Assembly (NCBI RefSeq): GCF_018873765.1
Contig: NC_057923.1
Coordinates: 59,762,593 to 59,826,592, forward strand
Source: Telopea speciosissima
Lineage: Eukaryota; Streptophyta; Magnoliopsida; Proteales; Proteaceae
Reading direction: 5' to 3'
DNA: 64,000 bases
Program-made: the position numbers and the translations under genes
Shown here: one piece after another, positions 24,453 to 36,833 of the stretch
How the letters are laid out: every line of letters starts with the position of its first letter
Position numbering within the stretch: the first letter of the stretch is position 1
Notes under the pieces: generated by a model
Told to the model about the DNA's origin: nothing
The model's database searches: none
What the model saw: only the letters and a program-made list of their open reading frames with translations

Positions 24453-24574
24453 TCAAATGCTCACTTGCTGAACGCTTGGTCACCGGTTCAAGTCCTGGAA
24501 AACAACTGATCCTCCCCAGACCCTACTAAACATGGGAGCCTTGTGCAGTGGGTACAAACCTTTTTTTTTGTTTT
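24453..24574 (+). mobile_element. Degenerate Au-like SINE with 22-bp target duplication
   Basis: A B-box-like CGGTTCAAGTCC, then TGGAAAACAACTGATCC, and an end GTGCAGTGGGTACAAACC followed by a T-run are recognisable, with an internal deletion compared with the copy at 29169. Exact 22-bp direct repeats flank it at 24431-24452 and 24575-24596, which proves insertion by retroposition. Confidence 0.8.
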
Positions 24575-24639
24575 TATGAATGATACCATTATTTGCACCA
24601 CCATTGGTGTTCTGTCATCGAGTAGAACCTTCTCTCCCT

Positions 24640-24990
24640 AGATCCAGCTCCTGTCAAGGAGGCCCGACGCCCAGAGAGTGCCTAGGGGGCATCCAATGGT
24701 TGGGTTGTGCTGCACACATCCTGATGCACCCCAATCAACCATCGAAATGTTTGGCACATCCCAGCTGTTGAATGCCCCTGAGCACTCCCTAGAGAATTTT
24801 TATCCTCTCAATTACACTGCCTGTACTTGATGTCAAGTACATCTAATAGAAGGAGGTGGACCTCACCTCGGGCAGTGTGTTCGAGCAGGGGGTAGGATAG
24901 TCATTTCTACCTCCTCTGTTAGATGTACTTGATGTCAAGTACGGACAATGTAATTGAGAGGATAAAGATCCCTCCCAGGAGCGATATTCT
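24640..24990. mobile_element. Foldback MITE interrupted by another MITE
   Basis: The left arm (GATCCAGCTCCTGTCAAGGAG) resembles the ends of the element at 54380. The right arm (CCCAGGAGCGATATTC) lies beyond the insertion at 24794-24971. The flanks TTCTCTCCC and TTCCTTCCC could be a worn 9-bp duplication (7 of 9). The inner part has GAGAGTGCCTAGGGGGCATCC and ATGCCCCTGAGCACTCCCT, which are roughly complementary. Confidence 0.55.
24794..24971. mobile_element. Foldback MITE, Mutator-like, nested
   Basis: The element begins GAATTTTTATCCTCTCAATT and ends in its near complement (AATTGAGAGGATAAAGATCC), with TGTACTTGATGTCAAGTAC in both arms. Flanks CTCCCTAGA (24785-24793) and CTCCCAGGA (24972-24980) match at 7 of 9 positions. 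The centre (CGGGCAGTGTGTTCGAGCAG..GTAGGATAGTCATTTC) is the reverse complement of the centre of the element at 45615. It sits inside the MITE at 24640-24990. Confidence 0.75.
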
Positions 24991-25793
24991 TCCTTCCCAA
25001 ACACCCCCCCCCCAAAAATTAATAATAGTAGGTTTTGGAAAGAATAGATGCTAAAAACCTTTTAGTCATTTAAGATCAACATTAAACTGCCCCTAAAAAT
25101 GGGAAGAAAAAAAAATGCTATTTTCAAATGGCGTTAAAAAGTTCCATTACAAATGGTGGGTCCCACCCAGGCAAAACCGCCAAGTGTCAGAAGCATCAGC
25201 CCTTACTTAAAGAAGTCCACAATTGTTGAGAAATGAAACTTTTCTATTTGGAGGTAGAAGGAATTCAAAGAAAATGGCCAAAAGTAGTAAATGGTATAAG
25301 AGAAAGAGTGGTAACGTTCGTCGGATTCATTAATTTAGAAATAATAAATAGTAAATAGGAAAGAAAAAGAAAGCAAACGCAGCTATTTATATCAATAAAA
25401 TAAAAAAGATTTAACAAAAAATAGGAAAAAGTCGGTGCGTCGAAAGGGTCTTCTCTTCCCTCCAAAACAGCAAATCATTCTAAGATTCTAACTGCACACG
25501 GCATCTCTTTATCTCTCTCTTAAATTCAATTTAAGGGAGAGAGAGAGCGCTACTGCTGAGATTTACTAAACATGGGGAAGGTGAGACCCATCAACCTCCA
25601 AATTGAAACGAAGATAGTAAATGATCTAAATGTGGCAAAAAACTCCCACCCATTACTGCATTCGAGACAATGGTCATGCAAGCTTGCCGTTTCCAGGATT
25701 TTTTCCATTCTGGGCAAACGTTTTTTCGCCCATCTTCCTTTCCTCTATATTTGGTATCCCCTTTTACTTCTTTATTGCCAGAAGAACTCAAGT

Positions 25794-25824
<31 letters not shown>

Positions 25825-25894
25825 TTTTGATATCTCTATCAGTTGAGTTGGGCTTGTTGGTGGATGGTGAGAAGGAGACGAGTGATAGACGGAA
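24991..25894 (+). promoter_or_regulatory. Upstream region and 5' leader of the MADS gene
   Basis: A TATA-like AGCTATTTATATC lies at about 25380. A CT-rich/GA-rich hairpin (CTCTCTCTTAAATTC..TTTAAGGGAGAGAGAG) lies at 25511-25550 and a GA tract at 25793-25826, the kind of sequence bound by plant GAGA-binding factors. An ATG at 25572 in strong context (AAACATGGGG) opens a 136-codon frame that overlaps the MADS start, unless an intron beginning at GGGGAAG|GTGAGACC removes it. A CArG-like CTATATTTGG is at about 25745. The transcription start is not known. Confidence 0.4.
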
Positions 25895-28800
25895 ATGGGT
25901 AGAGGGAAGATTGAGATCAAGAGAATCGAGAACGCCACTAGCAGGCAGGTCACCTTCTCCAAGCGTCGTGCGGGTTTGCTAAAGAAGGCACAGGAATTGT
26001 CGGTTTTATGTGATGCAGAGGTTGCCGTTATCATTTTCTCCAGTACGGGGAAGCTTTTTGAATTCTCTAGTTCTGGGTATCAATCTTTTCTCATCCCCTG
26101 TTGTGGGTCTGCTTTTGTTTGATCTGGTAATAGTTTTGTTTTTCTGGGCATATGTTTGCGTCAATTGATCGAATAGTTGAATCGAGTACGCCAGCTTGCG
26201 ATGAATTGAGAGAATGCTTTTCTGTATGCATGCATGTTCCCCAGTTTGCATTGCTATATTGATACTCTGTTCCTATTCAATTTTTCGTAATCGGTTTTTT
26301 TTTTTTTTTTTCTTTCTCCCTCTCTTTTTAAGTGCAATTTAGAATGGTGGTGATATGATGATGTGACATGAACTTCGCTCTTGATAAACTGTTGGTTGGG
26401 TACTTCGTAGAGAACCAAGCGAAGGAAAGATTGTTTAATCATGGTTTCCTTTGTGTATGTGTTTCTGGTTTTGATGAAGACATTTCTTGTTTATCTAACT
26501 ATTTTATCATCTTTGGGCATATCCGAGTGAGAAATTTGAGATTGTCCTCTAAAGTGGTGGGTTTAGCCATTTAAGAGTTGATTCAGTTTACAAAGAGCAA
26601 GTTTATGTTACATATCAAAAAATATGTAACAAAGAGCAATATTTTTTGATTCAGTTTACAAAGAGCAAGTTTTCAAAACATATAATTTGATATGTAACAT
26701 AAACTTATTTTTTGAATAGGTTATTTTATTGTGAAAGACTATATTATAATTTTACTTGTCAGAAAAATACTATTAGATATGGGGGAAAATCCCTTTGTCT
26801 CTATCAGGTAAGAAAGACATGTATGTGTGAATTTGGTCCAGTGTTTAGCATAGCCAAATTTCAGAAAATATAGTCTTCTTCGTTACACAGGCCACCATGT
26901 CTGGATTGCTTACTTCATAAGACAGCAGCCATTTTGTTTACTCGATGACAAAAATATTTGGCGCTATTTTGAGCATGATTTTTACATGTAAGATGTTAGC
27001 ATGCTCTGGATTGATTCATAATTTCACATCTTCTTAAATCTCAACAACGCAATTATAGTTTTGTTCTTCTTGGAGACTTTTCTGTTTGATTGATCACCTC
27101 AATTGATGTTCATACATGTGGATAATTTTCATATTACATATTAATGTTCTCTGATAACATTTTTCTTTTGTTTTAATCTTTTGGTGTTTTTACCAAAATA
27201 TAATTGCATATATGATTTGTGGTGATCCTTCTTTGGTTGCATTTTGTTGATGATTTCTATAATTTTCAATAGAATATGATGTTGGATCAATAGCCATGGA
27301 GCATCCTTTCCTTTAACAGTGATAAAGACCCACAAGAAGAAAAAAGAGAAAAAAAGGAAGGAAAGAGGGCCAGTTTCGCTCTGGTAGAGAAGGAGAAGGG
27401 GGGAGGGATTCCCAATCAGTATTCTAAAGTTGTGGATTGTTACTGCTATTGATCCTGATCATATGAGCTATGTTGCACTTATTTTGTTATGTAACAGCTG
27501 TACCATTTTCCAAATGTCTGATAAAATGGGGGTAAGTTTGTGATGGTATAGAAGGAAAAAGAGGGAGGCATACCCAGTAAGTGGTCTTATAAAGCCGTGT
27601 CCTTGCTCCTATTGACCCTGATCATACATGCTATGTTCACCTCATTTTACTTGTCTACTGACGACCATTTTCCAGATGCCTGATAACCTTTTAAATTTCA
27701 ACTAAGTGCACTGAAAAAATTTCCCCTTGAAGTCAAGATCAGGCACACAGGTCACTGATTACTTTAATAAGTGTTAAGCTCTTTGGAAAAGTTTTTACTA
27801 CCCCTTGAATTCGATATCAGGCCTACGGATCACTGCTTGTATTTATGGCTATCACTATTTCCCTTCTTATCTCCCATATTGAATGCTGTGTTTGAGGTTA
27901 GATCATCATTCATCTTCAAGTTTCAGTAAGAAGAAGATGATAATGCTTGCTCTTTTTTTTTTTGGGGGGGGGGGGGGGGTTGGAATAAATATGCTTCCTC
28001 ACACTTTTCATAACATACTGGATGCAGAGGCTAATAAAAAACTCATGTTATCTGAGCCTCTAATAATTGTGCATCATGCCTTCAACATTCTTGCCTTTTC
28101 CATTGTGCTGTATGCTTATTTATTTTCTAGTAGGACATCTGTTGCATCCATTGTGACTTGTGAGTAAACGTAGATACTTAATGATGCCAAATTACTCATC
28201 TTTTATCTCTTTTCAAATTTCTGTCTTAAGGATTTTCATTTAGGGAACTCTGGTACTTGTCCATCCTATATGCAGTTCAATGTTGATGGGTTGGCTTTTG
28301 GCAAAGCTTCTCGTATTCTAGTATTTGAAAAAAGATGCATTTTAAGATGTTTCATACTTGCTTTAGTTTCATCTATAATCTAACCCTTTGGAAAAGTATA
28401 GCCAGTGGATAGAGTTTGCTAGTTATCAAGAAGTTAGATATCTTCCCCCTATATGTCATATTTCAGTGCCTTCATTCAGCTTAAGGAAATCTGTGGGAGT
28501 TGTTTTTGGACTGTTCGGCGCAAAGCGTCTCTCGACTTAGGATTGAATTGCTTTCAACTAACCACATTTCCCTCTACAAACATTCTGAATACTGTAGTTG
28601 GTTGGAATGGATTAGGGTTATTTCTTACTCTGATCATAATGAGTTGGAGTTCTCACTGCCTTCATTCCTGATGAGCTTGTTGCTGCTTTGGAGTGTTCCT
28701 TTGTGAGTTCAAATTGCATAGTTTCTTACAGTGTTAATTGCTCAAAATATGTGGCCTTTAATTTTGTAATAAACTTATTTCAAGTTTCATATTTTATCGG

Positions 28801-31800
28801 ATCATTATGAGACGTAATGTTACACTATTTTTCACTTTCTGTAATTGTGATGGAATTTGATGAAATCTGTTCACATGCATGGCTGTTGGATTCTAAGGAG
28901 TAAGGACTGGAATAGAAATTATGGTGGAACTGACTTACGTTGATTCTTCTGTTCTTTGTGAAGCATGAAGCGGACACTGTCGAGATACAACAAGTGCCTA
29001 GATCGTTCTGAAACTTCTATGGTTCAATATGAGGCAGAGGTAGTGACTTACTGTACCCATAAAATCTGTTTTTTCTCCCCGTTTCAGATCATTATATTTG
29101 ATTACAAAGTGGCCCAAGATTTTTCTTTATTTCATTAGTTATTTATTTTTAATAAGTCCTTAGTTGCGGACCTTGGTGCAACGGAAAGGCTGCTCCATGG
29201 TGACCAAGTGGTCATGGGTTCGAGTCTGGAAACAGCCTCTTTGCGAAAGCAGGGGTAAGGTTGCGTACATTATGACCCTTCCCAAACCCCGCAGAGGCTA
29301 GAGCCTCGTGCACTGGGTACGCCCTTTAGTTGTGATGTTAAAAAAAAAAAGTAATTCCTACTGATTATACACTCAATTGAGCTGAGCCTTTTCCCAACTA
29401 AATGGAATCCCTATTTCATATATAATTTCTAAAATTATTATATAAAACCCTACAAATTATATGTTTGTTTTATGGAATACACAGCAAGTCTCCTATATAG
29501 GTCTTTTTGTTAGATCATAGAAGGATACATGTCTCGTACTAAAGTATTTCCAGTAATATAATCAAATGTGCAGATTGCATATTGATCCAACTAATATGCA
29601 TGTATGTTGTAAAATATAGCATTTTGAAAATTTTATTCATGATTGTGATTCGTGTAGCAGTAGCATATTTAATTAATTAATCCTTAGGGAAGGCTTAGGG
29701 TTTCTTGATGGTCCACAATTCACAAATGCATCTCTCCTAGGGGATGCAGTTCTTGATCAAAACAGCATACCACAGGGAAGAAATCAGCAGTAGCAGCAAC
29801 ACTAGCTCTGAATCAGGAGAGGAGAACAAACACAGTAGAGAGAGAGAGAGAGAGAGCGAGAGATTGGAATTCTCTTTTGTGCGGTCTTCCCTTTGCATGC
29901 TGTTTTATAATATTTATTCTGATAGAGTCCTCCTGTGTTGCTAAACTTATCAAGAGATGGGATCTCATTGGGTAACTCCACCTAGGTTTTCCTGTATGAC
30001 AATGTTTCTATTAAATAAAGATATGACACACAAGCACACATAAAAGTAGATATAACACTTAAGCCCCAAAGAAATAGTTTTATTACTGTTAAGTCCCCCT
30101 ACTTTACTATATTACATAACGGATTTGTGGGCATGGAAATAATTACTGTCACCAATCACCACCCTAGTCTGTCAAAACATATACTGAACCACTGATTAGA
30201 CATAAAAACAGTTTCTAAAAACTTTTAGAAATAGTTATTCATAAATATAAATATTTTAAATCATTTTGTAGAGTATTTACAAATCATGCCATGGGCCTGG
30301 AATTTGAGTCCAATCATGAACAGATAGTCTCTCTCTTTATAGTCTTCTGTGTACGGAAAGCGGATTTCTTATTGAGCATCTTTTTTGTTCATTTGTAGAT
30401 GCCATGATTCCAGTGCACTAATATATAGCCATAGAGGTATCAATCGTTAGTACAACAAAACCCATAATACATAATTGTAACAATAAGTACCTCTCAGGTA
30501 TTGGGACCAATCGCAATTTACTATTGAGAATCTTATTCTGTATACAACTGACGATATTCCTTTCAAGTATTCTCAAATGATTCAGTTCAATACACAAATA
30601 TTATGCTCACACTTGTGTTGGGAATCACCAATCTAGACAACACACAAATTTCAACAACCATGTGAACAAAATGCCCCATTCTGTCCCCTGTTGTGAACGA
30701 TTTAATGTATAAACCTGAGGACAATCCACTGCTCAAACTCTATCATGATAATAAATAACATTTAACAGTAAAATTGACTTTGGTGGACACATCAATTACA
30801 AAATGCATCCACATTCAAACTGATTAATATTTGGGTGACAATAAATGGAATGGTTTTAATCACACAACTTTGTTGGCATATCTGTATTTGGCTTAATCAG
30901 ATTGACATGAGTAGTTCTGTTTTCAGGATTTGGGATTCATAAGGGTTCCAAAATGGGGTAAATAGGGCTTAGCCAAATAGTGTTGCTTATGTTTTAGTCT
31001 ATGAAATTCAAGAAACAGGACCAAGAGATAAGAAAGAATCAAGAAGAAGGGTTTCCTTACAAGACTAACTCTTGAATAGCACTCCTGTCAAAGCTGTTGA
31101 ATTAAGAGTTAGTTATCAAGCTTCTTGACTTGAGACTTGAGTCTTGGCAGATTATCTTGGAAATAAGTAACCCAACTCTATACAAGTGGCCTGTGGCTTA
31201 TGTAACCCGCTCTGGCAACCCAAGGATTCAAGAGGATAATCCGATAGCCTAGTTAATAATTCCAATTACACCAAAGAAGATAACCCATTTGCTTTTCTGG
31301 TTGAACAGCTGGATGCTACAGCATCAATTGTTGTTTGGTATTTTTGAAGGCAACAAAGCAATTAGGGGAGAAATGAGTTTAATACCTTAATGCCCATACG
31401 TTGACCTGATACTGTTACAGAAACTCTTTTAGATGTAACCTTTCTTGTGCCTAAGTTTTGTGGGAAAAGTTTCGCACATGCAAACCAAGATGACTGTATA
31501 TTTTCTTCAGATAGAATATTTTATTTGTTTTCAGAAATTTGTAATCAGGGTAATTTGTATTGTCTGGTTCCAGGCTCTCAATCCCAGGGAATGAATTTTC
31601 TTGCCAATTGTTTGTATGCCGACTCTGGCATACACTTATTTTCGTGCAATTCTCTTTAGCACATATCTTGATGCCTTTTTAGTAATTTGTTGCCTTGTGA
31701 TGATTTCTTAAGGTATCTTGGCTGTGTCAGTGCAGTTATATATTTCATATGAAATATAATTACTAGTAGAGAAGTTTAAGGCTTCTGGTTCCAGCCTTTC

Positions 31801-34800
31801 GCTTGCAATGCTCATTATACAGTATATAATTTCTTGATTATTACAGGATTAAAACTCCTAACCGCCCTTTCTACTTGCATGCAGAGGCAACAATCTAAGG
31901 AGGTGAACATTCTGAAAGATGAAATTGCAAAGCTACGAATGACACACTTGTATGTGGTTTAAAGCTATATCTGGTACTATTCTTTAATTTTATGTGGGAG
32001 CATATAGTAAAATATTTTTGATTCCTATTATTCTTGTTATTCATCTTCTATAGGCGGATGATGGGCAAGGAACTGAAGGGCTTGAGCTTAAAAGATTTGC
32101 AGCACTTGGAGCATCAATTAAGTGAAGGGGTATTAGCTGTGAAGGATAGAAAGGTACTGCAAATTCTAAGAAACTGCATTTCCATCTGCAAGAATCAAAT
32201 GGGTTGTCAATAAGCTAAGCTGGGGTAGGCTGAAGCCTGACCTGGGACCAAGAGAAGCTTATAGCTTCTGGCTGAAACCTAGTATGTGAATAGTGTAATA
32301 ACCCCAAGCTTGGCCCAGTAAGCACACTCAACAAGGCCATGCTTGGTCTTAGGACCAGGCCCAAGTTGACCATTTAATGGTCCATAATCTAGTGCAAGTC
32401 CCACTTTCACAGGTTCCTGGGAGGGTTGGACTGGAGTCGGTCCTAATCTTCAGCACTTTCAGCATGAAGTGGCAGCATTCAGACGCAAAGCTGTATCTTC
32501 ATGCTAGCAGCCTGAGCTATTACTACCATCACACCAAGCGATTGCCTTTCCAAGTCAACTTAGTTCAGATTATACTTTATTGGTATAATTTGCATTTTTT
32601 TTTCTTTTAGTAATAATATTCTAGGATCTTTAGATTAGAAAGTCAAAACAACTAGTGAACTCACCTACTTGTTTAAAATACATTTATAGGATTTTATCTT
32701 TGTCATCTAGTTGATGTAAAGCTCTCTTGAGTTACTTTATCTGTTCCATGGCACTGGGCCTTAAAGCCACTCCTGGCCTTGGACTTGAGGTAGGTTCACA
32801 GGCTTAAAGAACAACACAAATCCCAACTGTATGGCAGATTGGCAGGCTGGCCTCTATGTATGTTCTTTCTTTATGTGCTGAAGTTTAAGTCAGGCCGGTC
32901 AGGTTCATTGAAAGCCCTAGAAGCTGAACTATTTCATCCTTTCGATTCAGTATTACAACAGTTAATATGTTGGTTCATTGACCTTTCCTGAAATTCTAAC
33001 GTTTCAGGAGCAATTACTGTTGGAACAGCTTGAAAAATCGAGGTTACAGGTACAATATATTACTATACTTATTTGGCATTTTATTGTGTTCTGGTATTTT
33101 TGATCATGTATGCTTCCTCTCTCTCACTCCCTTTCTTTTCTTTTTTTCTGAAGAATTTGCAAAAAGAAAGACAACACTGATTCTCATGTCAGATTTGGGA
33201 ATGAGAATTTAATCAAATCTTCTTATCACAATATCTAAGCCTAGTTAGAGAGTTATGATACTGGGGCAGAGAATAAGAGAGAAAATTGTTTAATATCGTA
33301 GATTCTGAGAACACTCTTATTTAGAATATTTTTTTTGTGGAATGAGAATATCTAAGCCTCATGGAGAGTGTCTAAGGTCCACTGTTGAATTTCTATAATA
33401 AAAGTAATTAAATTTGGTGTTTCTATTATGGGAGGTCGCTTGACTAAATTACTCCATGAAAATTAAATAAATTTTTCCTAAGGTCAATGTGCACAAAGAA
33501 ATAATCTTCATGTCTGAGCTATTTCTCATGGTGATTATGTATTTTACCATCCTGATGTATCTAAACACGAATCTGTGCACAAGATTGCTGATTTTGTTTC
33601 TATTCTTGCTGCTATTTAGGGATATTCTTTTCAAGGATGGGTAATCTGGTATTCTGGGGCCCGAACTCCAAATGAAATTGCATATTATGTGCAGATATTT
33701 TATTTACTATTTACATCAACCAGCATCCTGAGATAAGATGGTCGACATCTCTCTGTACGACTTATCAGGAGTCAAAATTAGAATGTTTATACAGTTACAA
33801 AACTAAGCCAAATAATCAGCTGAACTATTTAGGAATGATTGTGAGCCCAAAATGATAGCATTTGACTGGTATTATGACTCAAAAGTGAAGGCAGACAACA
33901 TATTCATTTGCAATGATATATCCCTATAATCACGGTATGGTAGCTGAAGTCTTTAAAACTTGTCTTGCCATATTTTTGTTAGGAGTGGCGAAGGATCTGG
34001 TTTGGGTGTTCAAGTCATGTCAGATTCATGTCATGTTGAATTTCCCTCAACCCGAACTTGAGCCATTTACCAACAGTGTCAAGCTATCCCAACCCTAACC
34101 CGACCTCTTAATAAATGGCTCACACTTTTGTCAATCCATCACTTTTTATCGCACCAATGGATGTCTTAGCTTCTTCGTATGACCTTATCATATCAATGTT
34201 TGCTAAAAATGGTCATGTTGGGTTGTGTAACTTGCATTAGATTCTTGTCATTTCACCTGTACTGTTAATAGTTGTCAGATGTCAAGCACATGCTTTCTAT
34301 ATTTAAATTAATAAGCTAGATTGAAAATTTTTATTACTATTCATTTTTTTTTTTTGGTTTTCATAGGAGCAACGGGTCATGGTAGAGAATGAGACGTTAC
34401 GCAAGCAGGCAAGCAGATATTCATTATGATTACTTATAGAAATTTTTCTTAAATGCTATCTTATCATTTATGTAATTTGCCTTAAATTTGTAGGTTGAGG
34501 AGCTTAAAAGTCTGGCTCCGTCAACTGAGCATCCAATGCCATCTTTTCTTGAATTCCAGCCTCTAGAAAGGAAATATGCTCTTGTTAAGCCTGATGTTTT
34601 AAGTTCAAATGTGGTTTGTAATTGTGCAGTTGAGAAGCAAGGAGATTCAGACACTTCCTTGCACTTGGGGTAAGACTCAGTCCTTAATTTGAATATTCTT
34701 GTGTTTAATGTCTCCAGAGTTAAAAGTATTCAACAATGATTATATTATCCTGAGATTATCAATCAGGATGAGTTTGAAAATCAAACTGTCTTTTTATCTC

Positions 34801-36833
34801 TAAGACTCTCTGAATTTGTACTCTGAAAATACTTGGTGATTTATATTTATAGTGTTCAGTAAGATCAAATGGATGATATTGATATGCCTTTACTAAGGTG
34901 CTTTTAGATTACTAACTAAAACTGATATTTACATATCTTGAATTCTGGTAGTTGAACATGTGCAGCATTTTGGAGCATGTCAATTATTCCTCTCATCTAT
35001 TCTTTTGAGTAAAGCTAGAGCCTAGAAGGTAGATCGTTTAGGACTGCTGGTTCCTCTCATGACCACAGAAGTAAGGCATGTAAAGAACTGTCTCAGAAAC
35101 ATAGTTATCACGGTGTCTAGGCAACCCAAGGTGTTGGAGGGGGCCTGGATGCAAAGCAACACCAACAAGGCACCTAGAACCTTAGGAAACTCCTTTACAA
35201 CTATGATCAGAACTTTTTTTGTACTTGAATGTATTGTAAAACTGGAAGAGGCAAGGTTCCATAACGAGATTTAGTGAACAAAGAAGAACTTTTTCAGTTG
35301 TCTGTCTATGGGGTTGCTCATGAAAAAGGAGAAGATGAAAGTTTATGAAGTGCAAAATTCTCAAGTGAATGTAGGGGTATCAAGGCCTTCATTGTAATTT
35401 GAACCAATCCAGCTTCAATGCTGTTTCCCACTTATCAAAGATAACAATATATTAACAAAGAATAATTGTTTGAATAGATAGACTAGATCTATATCCATGA
35501 AAATGTACCTTTTTTTTTAAGGGGTAAAGAAAAGGTATGGCTATTGTATCCTCTAACTAAATTATTGATTATCATTACTAAAAGGAACTATGCATAACAG
35601 AATCTAGCAGCTGTCTATTTAGTACTTGCTGATGCTTTTGAAACCAATTACTTTGGGGCAAAATTATATTACAGGACCTTCATTCTTTAGGTAACCTAAG
35701 TTCTTATGAGCTTGTACACAAAAGGAAGAAAGTAGGAAAAAAAGAATCTTTTGAGCTAGTACTCTCATGCTATCATGGAAATGAGTTGATCCTTATTTAT
35801 TGATTGAGCACAAGTGGATTTTTATCCTCATTCTAGTAAGGAGGATGGACTTCAGTCTCTGGTGGAGAGCCGGTTAGGGAAGAAAGGGAACCTGAGAGGC
35901 GTCTCAGGTGCAAGGGAGAGGAATAAATCACATAAGAAGAAGGGGGGGGAGGGGGGAAGGAAGAACATTCATGCACAACCACACAGGCTACTCAAACCAC
36001 AACTCAACTGTTCCATTCTATTCAATCTGAAATTTCATCCTAATACATGCTATATAAAAGAAGAAAACCCAACTGGCAAACTTGAAAACAAACTTTAACG
36101 AAATTAAGAGCAACTGGGAAACCAAATATCCTATGTACCTAAACTTCTGAAATTAAAAGATTGCATGTTCATAAAGAAGATAAATATATGTAATTATCCA
36201 ACTAGCCGAAAAACCCAGATTTGGACCCGGTTCATCTCCATTTGGGTTCCCAAACGGGTTTGGGTCTGTCCAAGATAGTGCACCAGCCTCAGTCTCTATG
36301 TTATTTACATGTCTAGTTAAAAGCTTCAACCAAGTCCATTGTTTTATAAACTGTACTGGGATAAGGATCATATGTTTCTTCTCCTCCCACCAAGTGGGTG
36401 AGTGGATACTTTATAGACCCAAAAATCTTGTTTCCATTGGATCATTGGCTCATTGCATTTGCTTACAAGTTTTCACTTGCAAGTCACAGATAGATGAAAA
36501 TTGGTAGTTAATTGAAATATACATTCTCTGCTGGTATATATATATATATATATTTTGTTTCTTCAATACGAACAGATCATATCTTCGGTCTTGCAGTGCC
36601 TGTTTTTCTCATCTATTGTTACTTCTTCATCATTTTCTTCTCCAAAGCATAAAAGTATATGTTCCATAATCTCACTCGAAAAATGTTTATTTTGTTTCAC
36701 AGCTACTAGTTTTGCAGTCTTGTCTTATTCTCTATTTTTTGTTAGGCTGTCAACCGATGTTTTTTGCAAGAGGAAAGCACCTGAAATAGCATCCTTCTCC
36801 AATGATTCTGGGGCCGAAATGGATCCATCCTGA
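25895..36833 (+). CDS. AGL15: MIKC-type MADS-box transcription factor, AGL15/AGL18-like (8 exons)
   Basis: Nuclear DNA-binding regulator that binds CArG boxes as a dimer; AGL15/AGL18 relatives act in embryo programmes and flowering repression. Exons: 25895-26076, 28964-29039, 31885-31949, 32054-32153, 33008-33049, 34367-34408, 34494-34669, 36746-36833, totalling 771 nt (256 aa). Exon lengths 65, 100, 42 and 42 are the classic MIKC pattern for the K region. Exon 1 encodes the MADS domain starting [20 protein letters not shown] and ending KLFEFSSSG; the FEFSS ending is typical of AGL15. The I region ([12 protein letters not shown]) and K domain (about residues 85-170, coiled-coil) follow. Residues 225-229 read LHLGL, an LxLxL (EAR-type) repression motif at the exon 7/8 junction, as in AGL15. 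Intron 6 starts with GC. The first intron is 2.9 kb, a common place for regulation in this family. Confidence 0.94.
26599..26706. repeat. Perfect 21-bp inverted repeat in MADS intron 1
   Basis: Positions 26599-26619 are the exact reverse complement of 26686-26706 (core GTTACATATC/GATATGTAAC), forming a hairpin of about 108 bases. Overlapping it, 26580-26604 is directly repeated at 26648-26672. It has no coding capacity. It could be a small foldback element or a duplicated and inverted local segment. Confidence 0.6.
27398..27690. repeat. Diverged tandem duplication in MADS intron 1
   Basis: Two blocks of about 130 bases, near 27398-27530 and 27560-27690, share the order GGAGGGATTCCCA/GAGGGAGGCATACCCA, CCTGATCATA, GCTATGTT, then ACCATTTTCCA.ATG.CTGATAA. 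They are an old local duplication with no coding signal. Confidence 0.4.
29169..29325 (+). mobile_element. Near-complete Au-like SINE in MADS intron 2
   Basis: Starts GACCTTGGTGCAACGGAAAGG (A-box region) and has B box GGGTTCGAGTCTGG. It continues AACAGCCTCTTTGCG, GGGTAAGGTTGCG and ends TGCACTGGGTACGCCC, the block order of the plant Au SINE family. Short flanks TTAGTTGCG (29160-29168) and TTAGTTGTG (29326-29334) may be a target duplication with one mismatch. Confidence 0.8.
34409..34493 (+). other. MADS intron 6, GC-AG type
   Basis: Exon 6 must be 42 nt to keep the family exon length and the protein ..LRKQ|VEELKS... The intron then starts with CAG|GCAAGC and ends TGTAG. No GT donor lies within reach that keeps frame. 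The flanks match the usual context of GC donors, which the major spliceosome accepts. Confidence 0.8.

Noticed and set aside
36555-36745. Upstream part of the open frame before MADS exon 8
   Set aside because: It is intron 7 sequence; the acceptor TTAG at 36745 and the phase from exon 7 fix the exon start at 36746.
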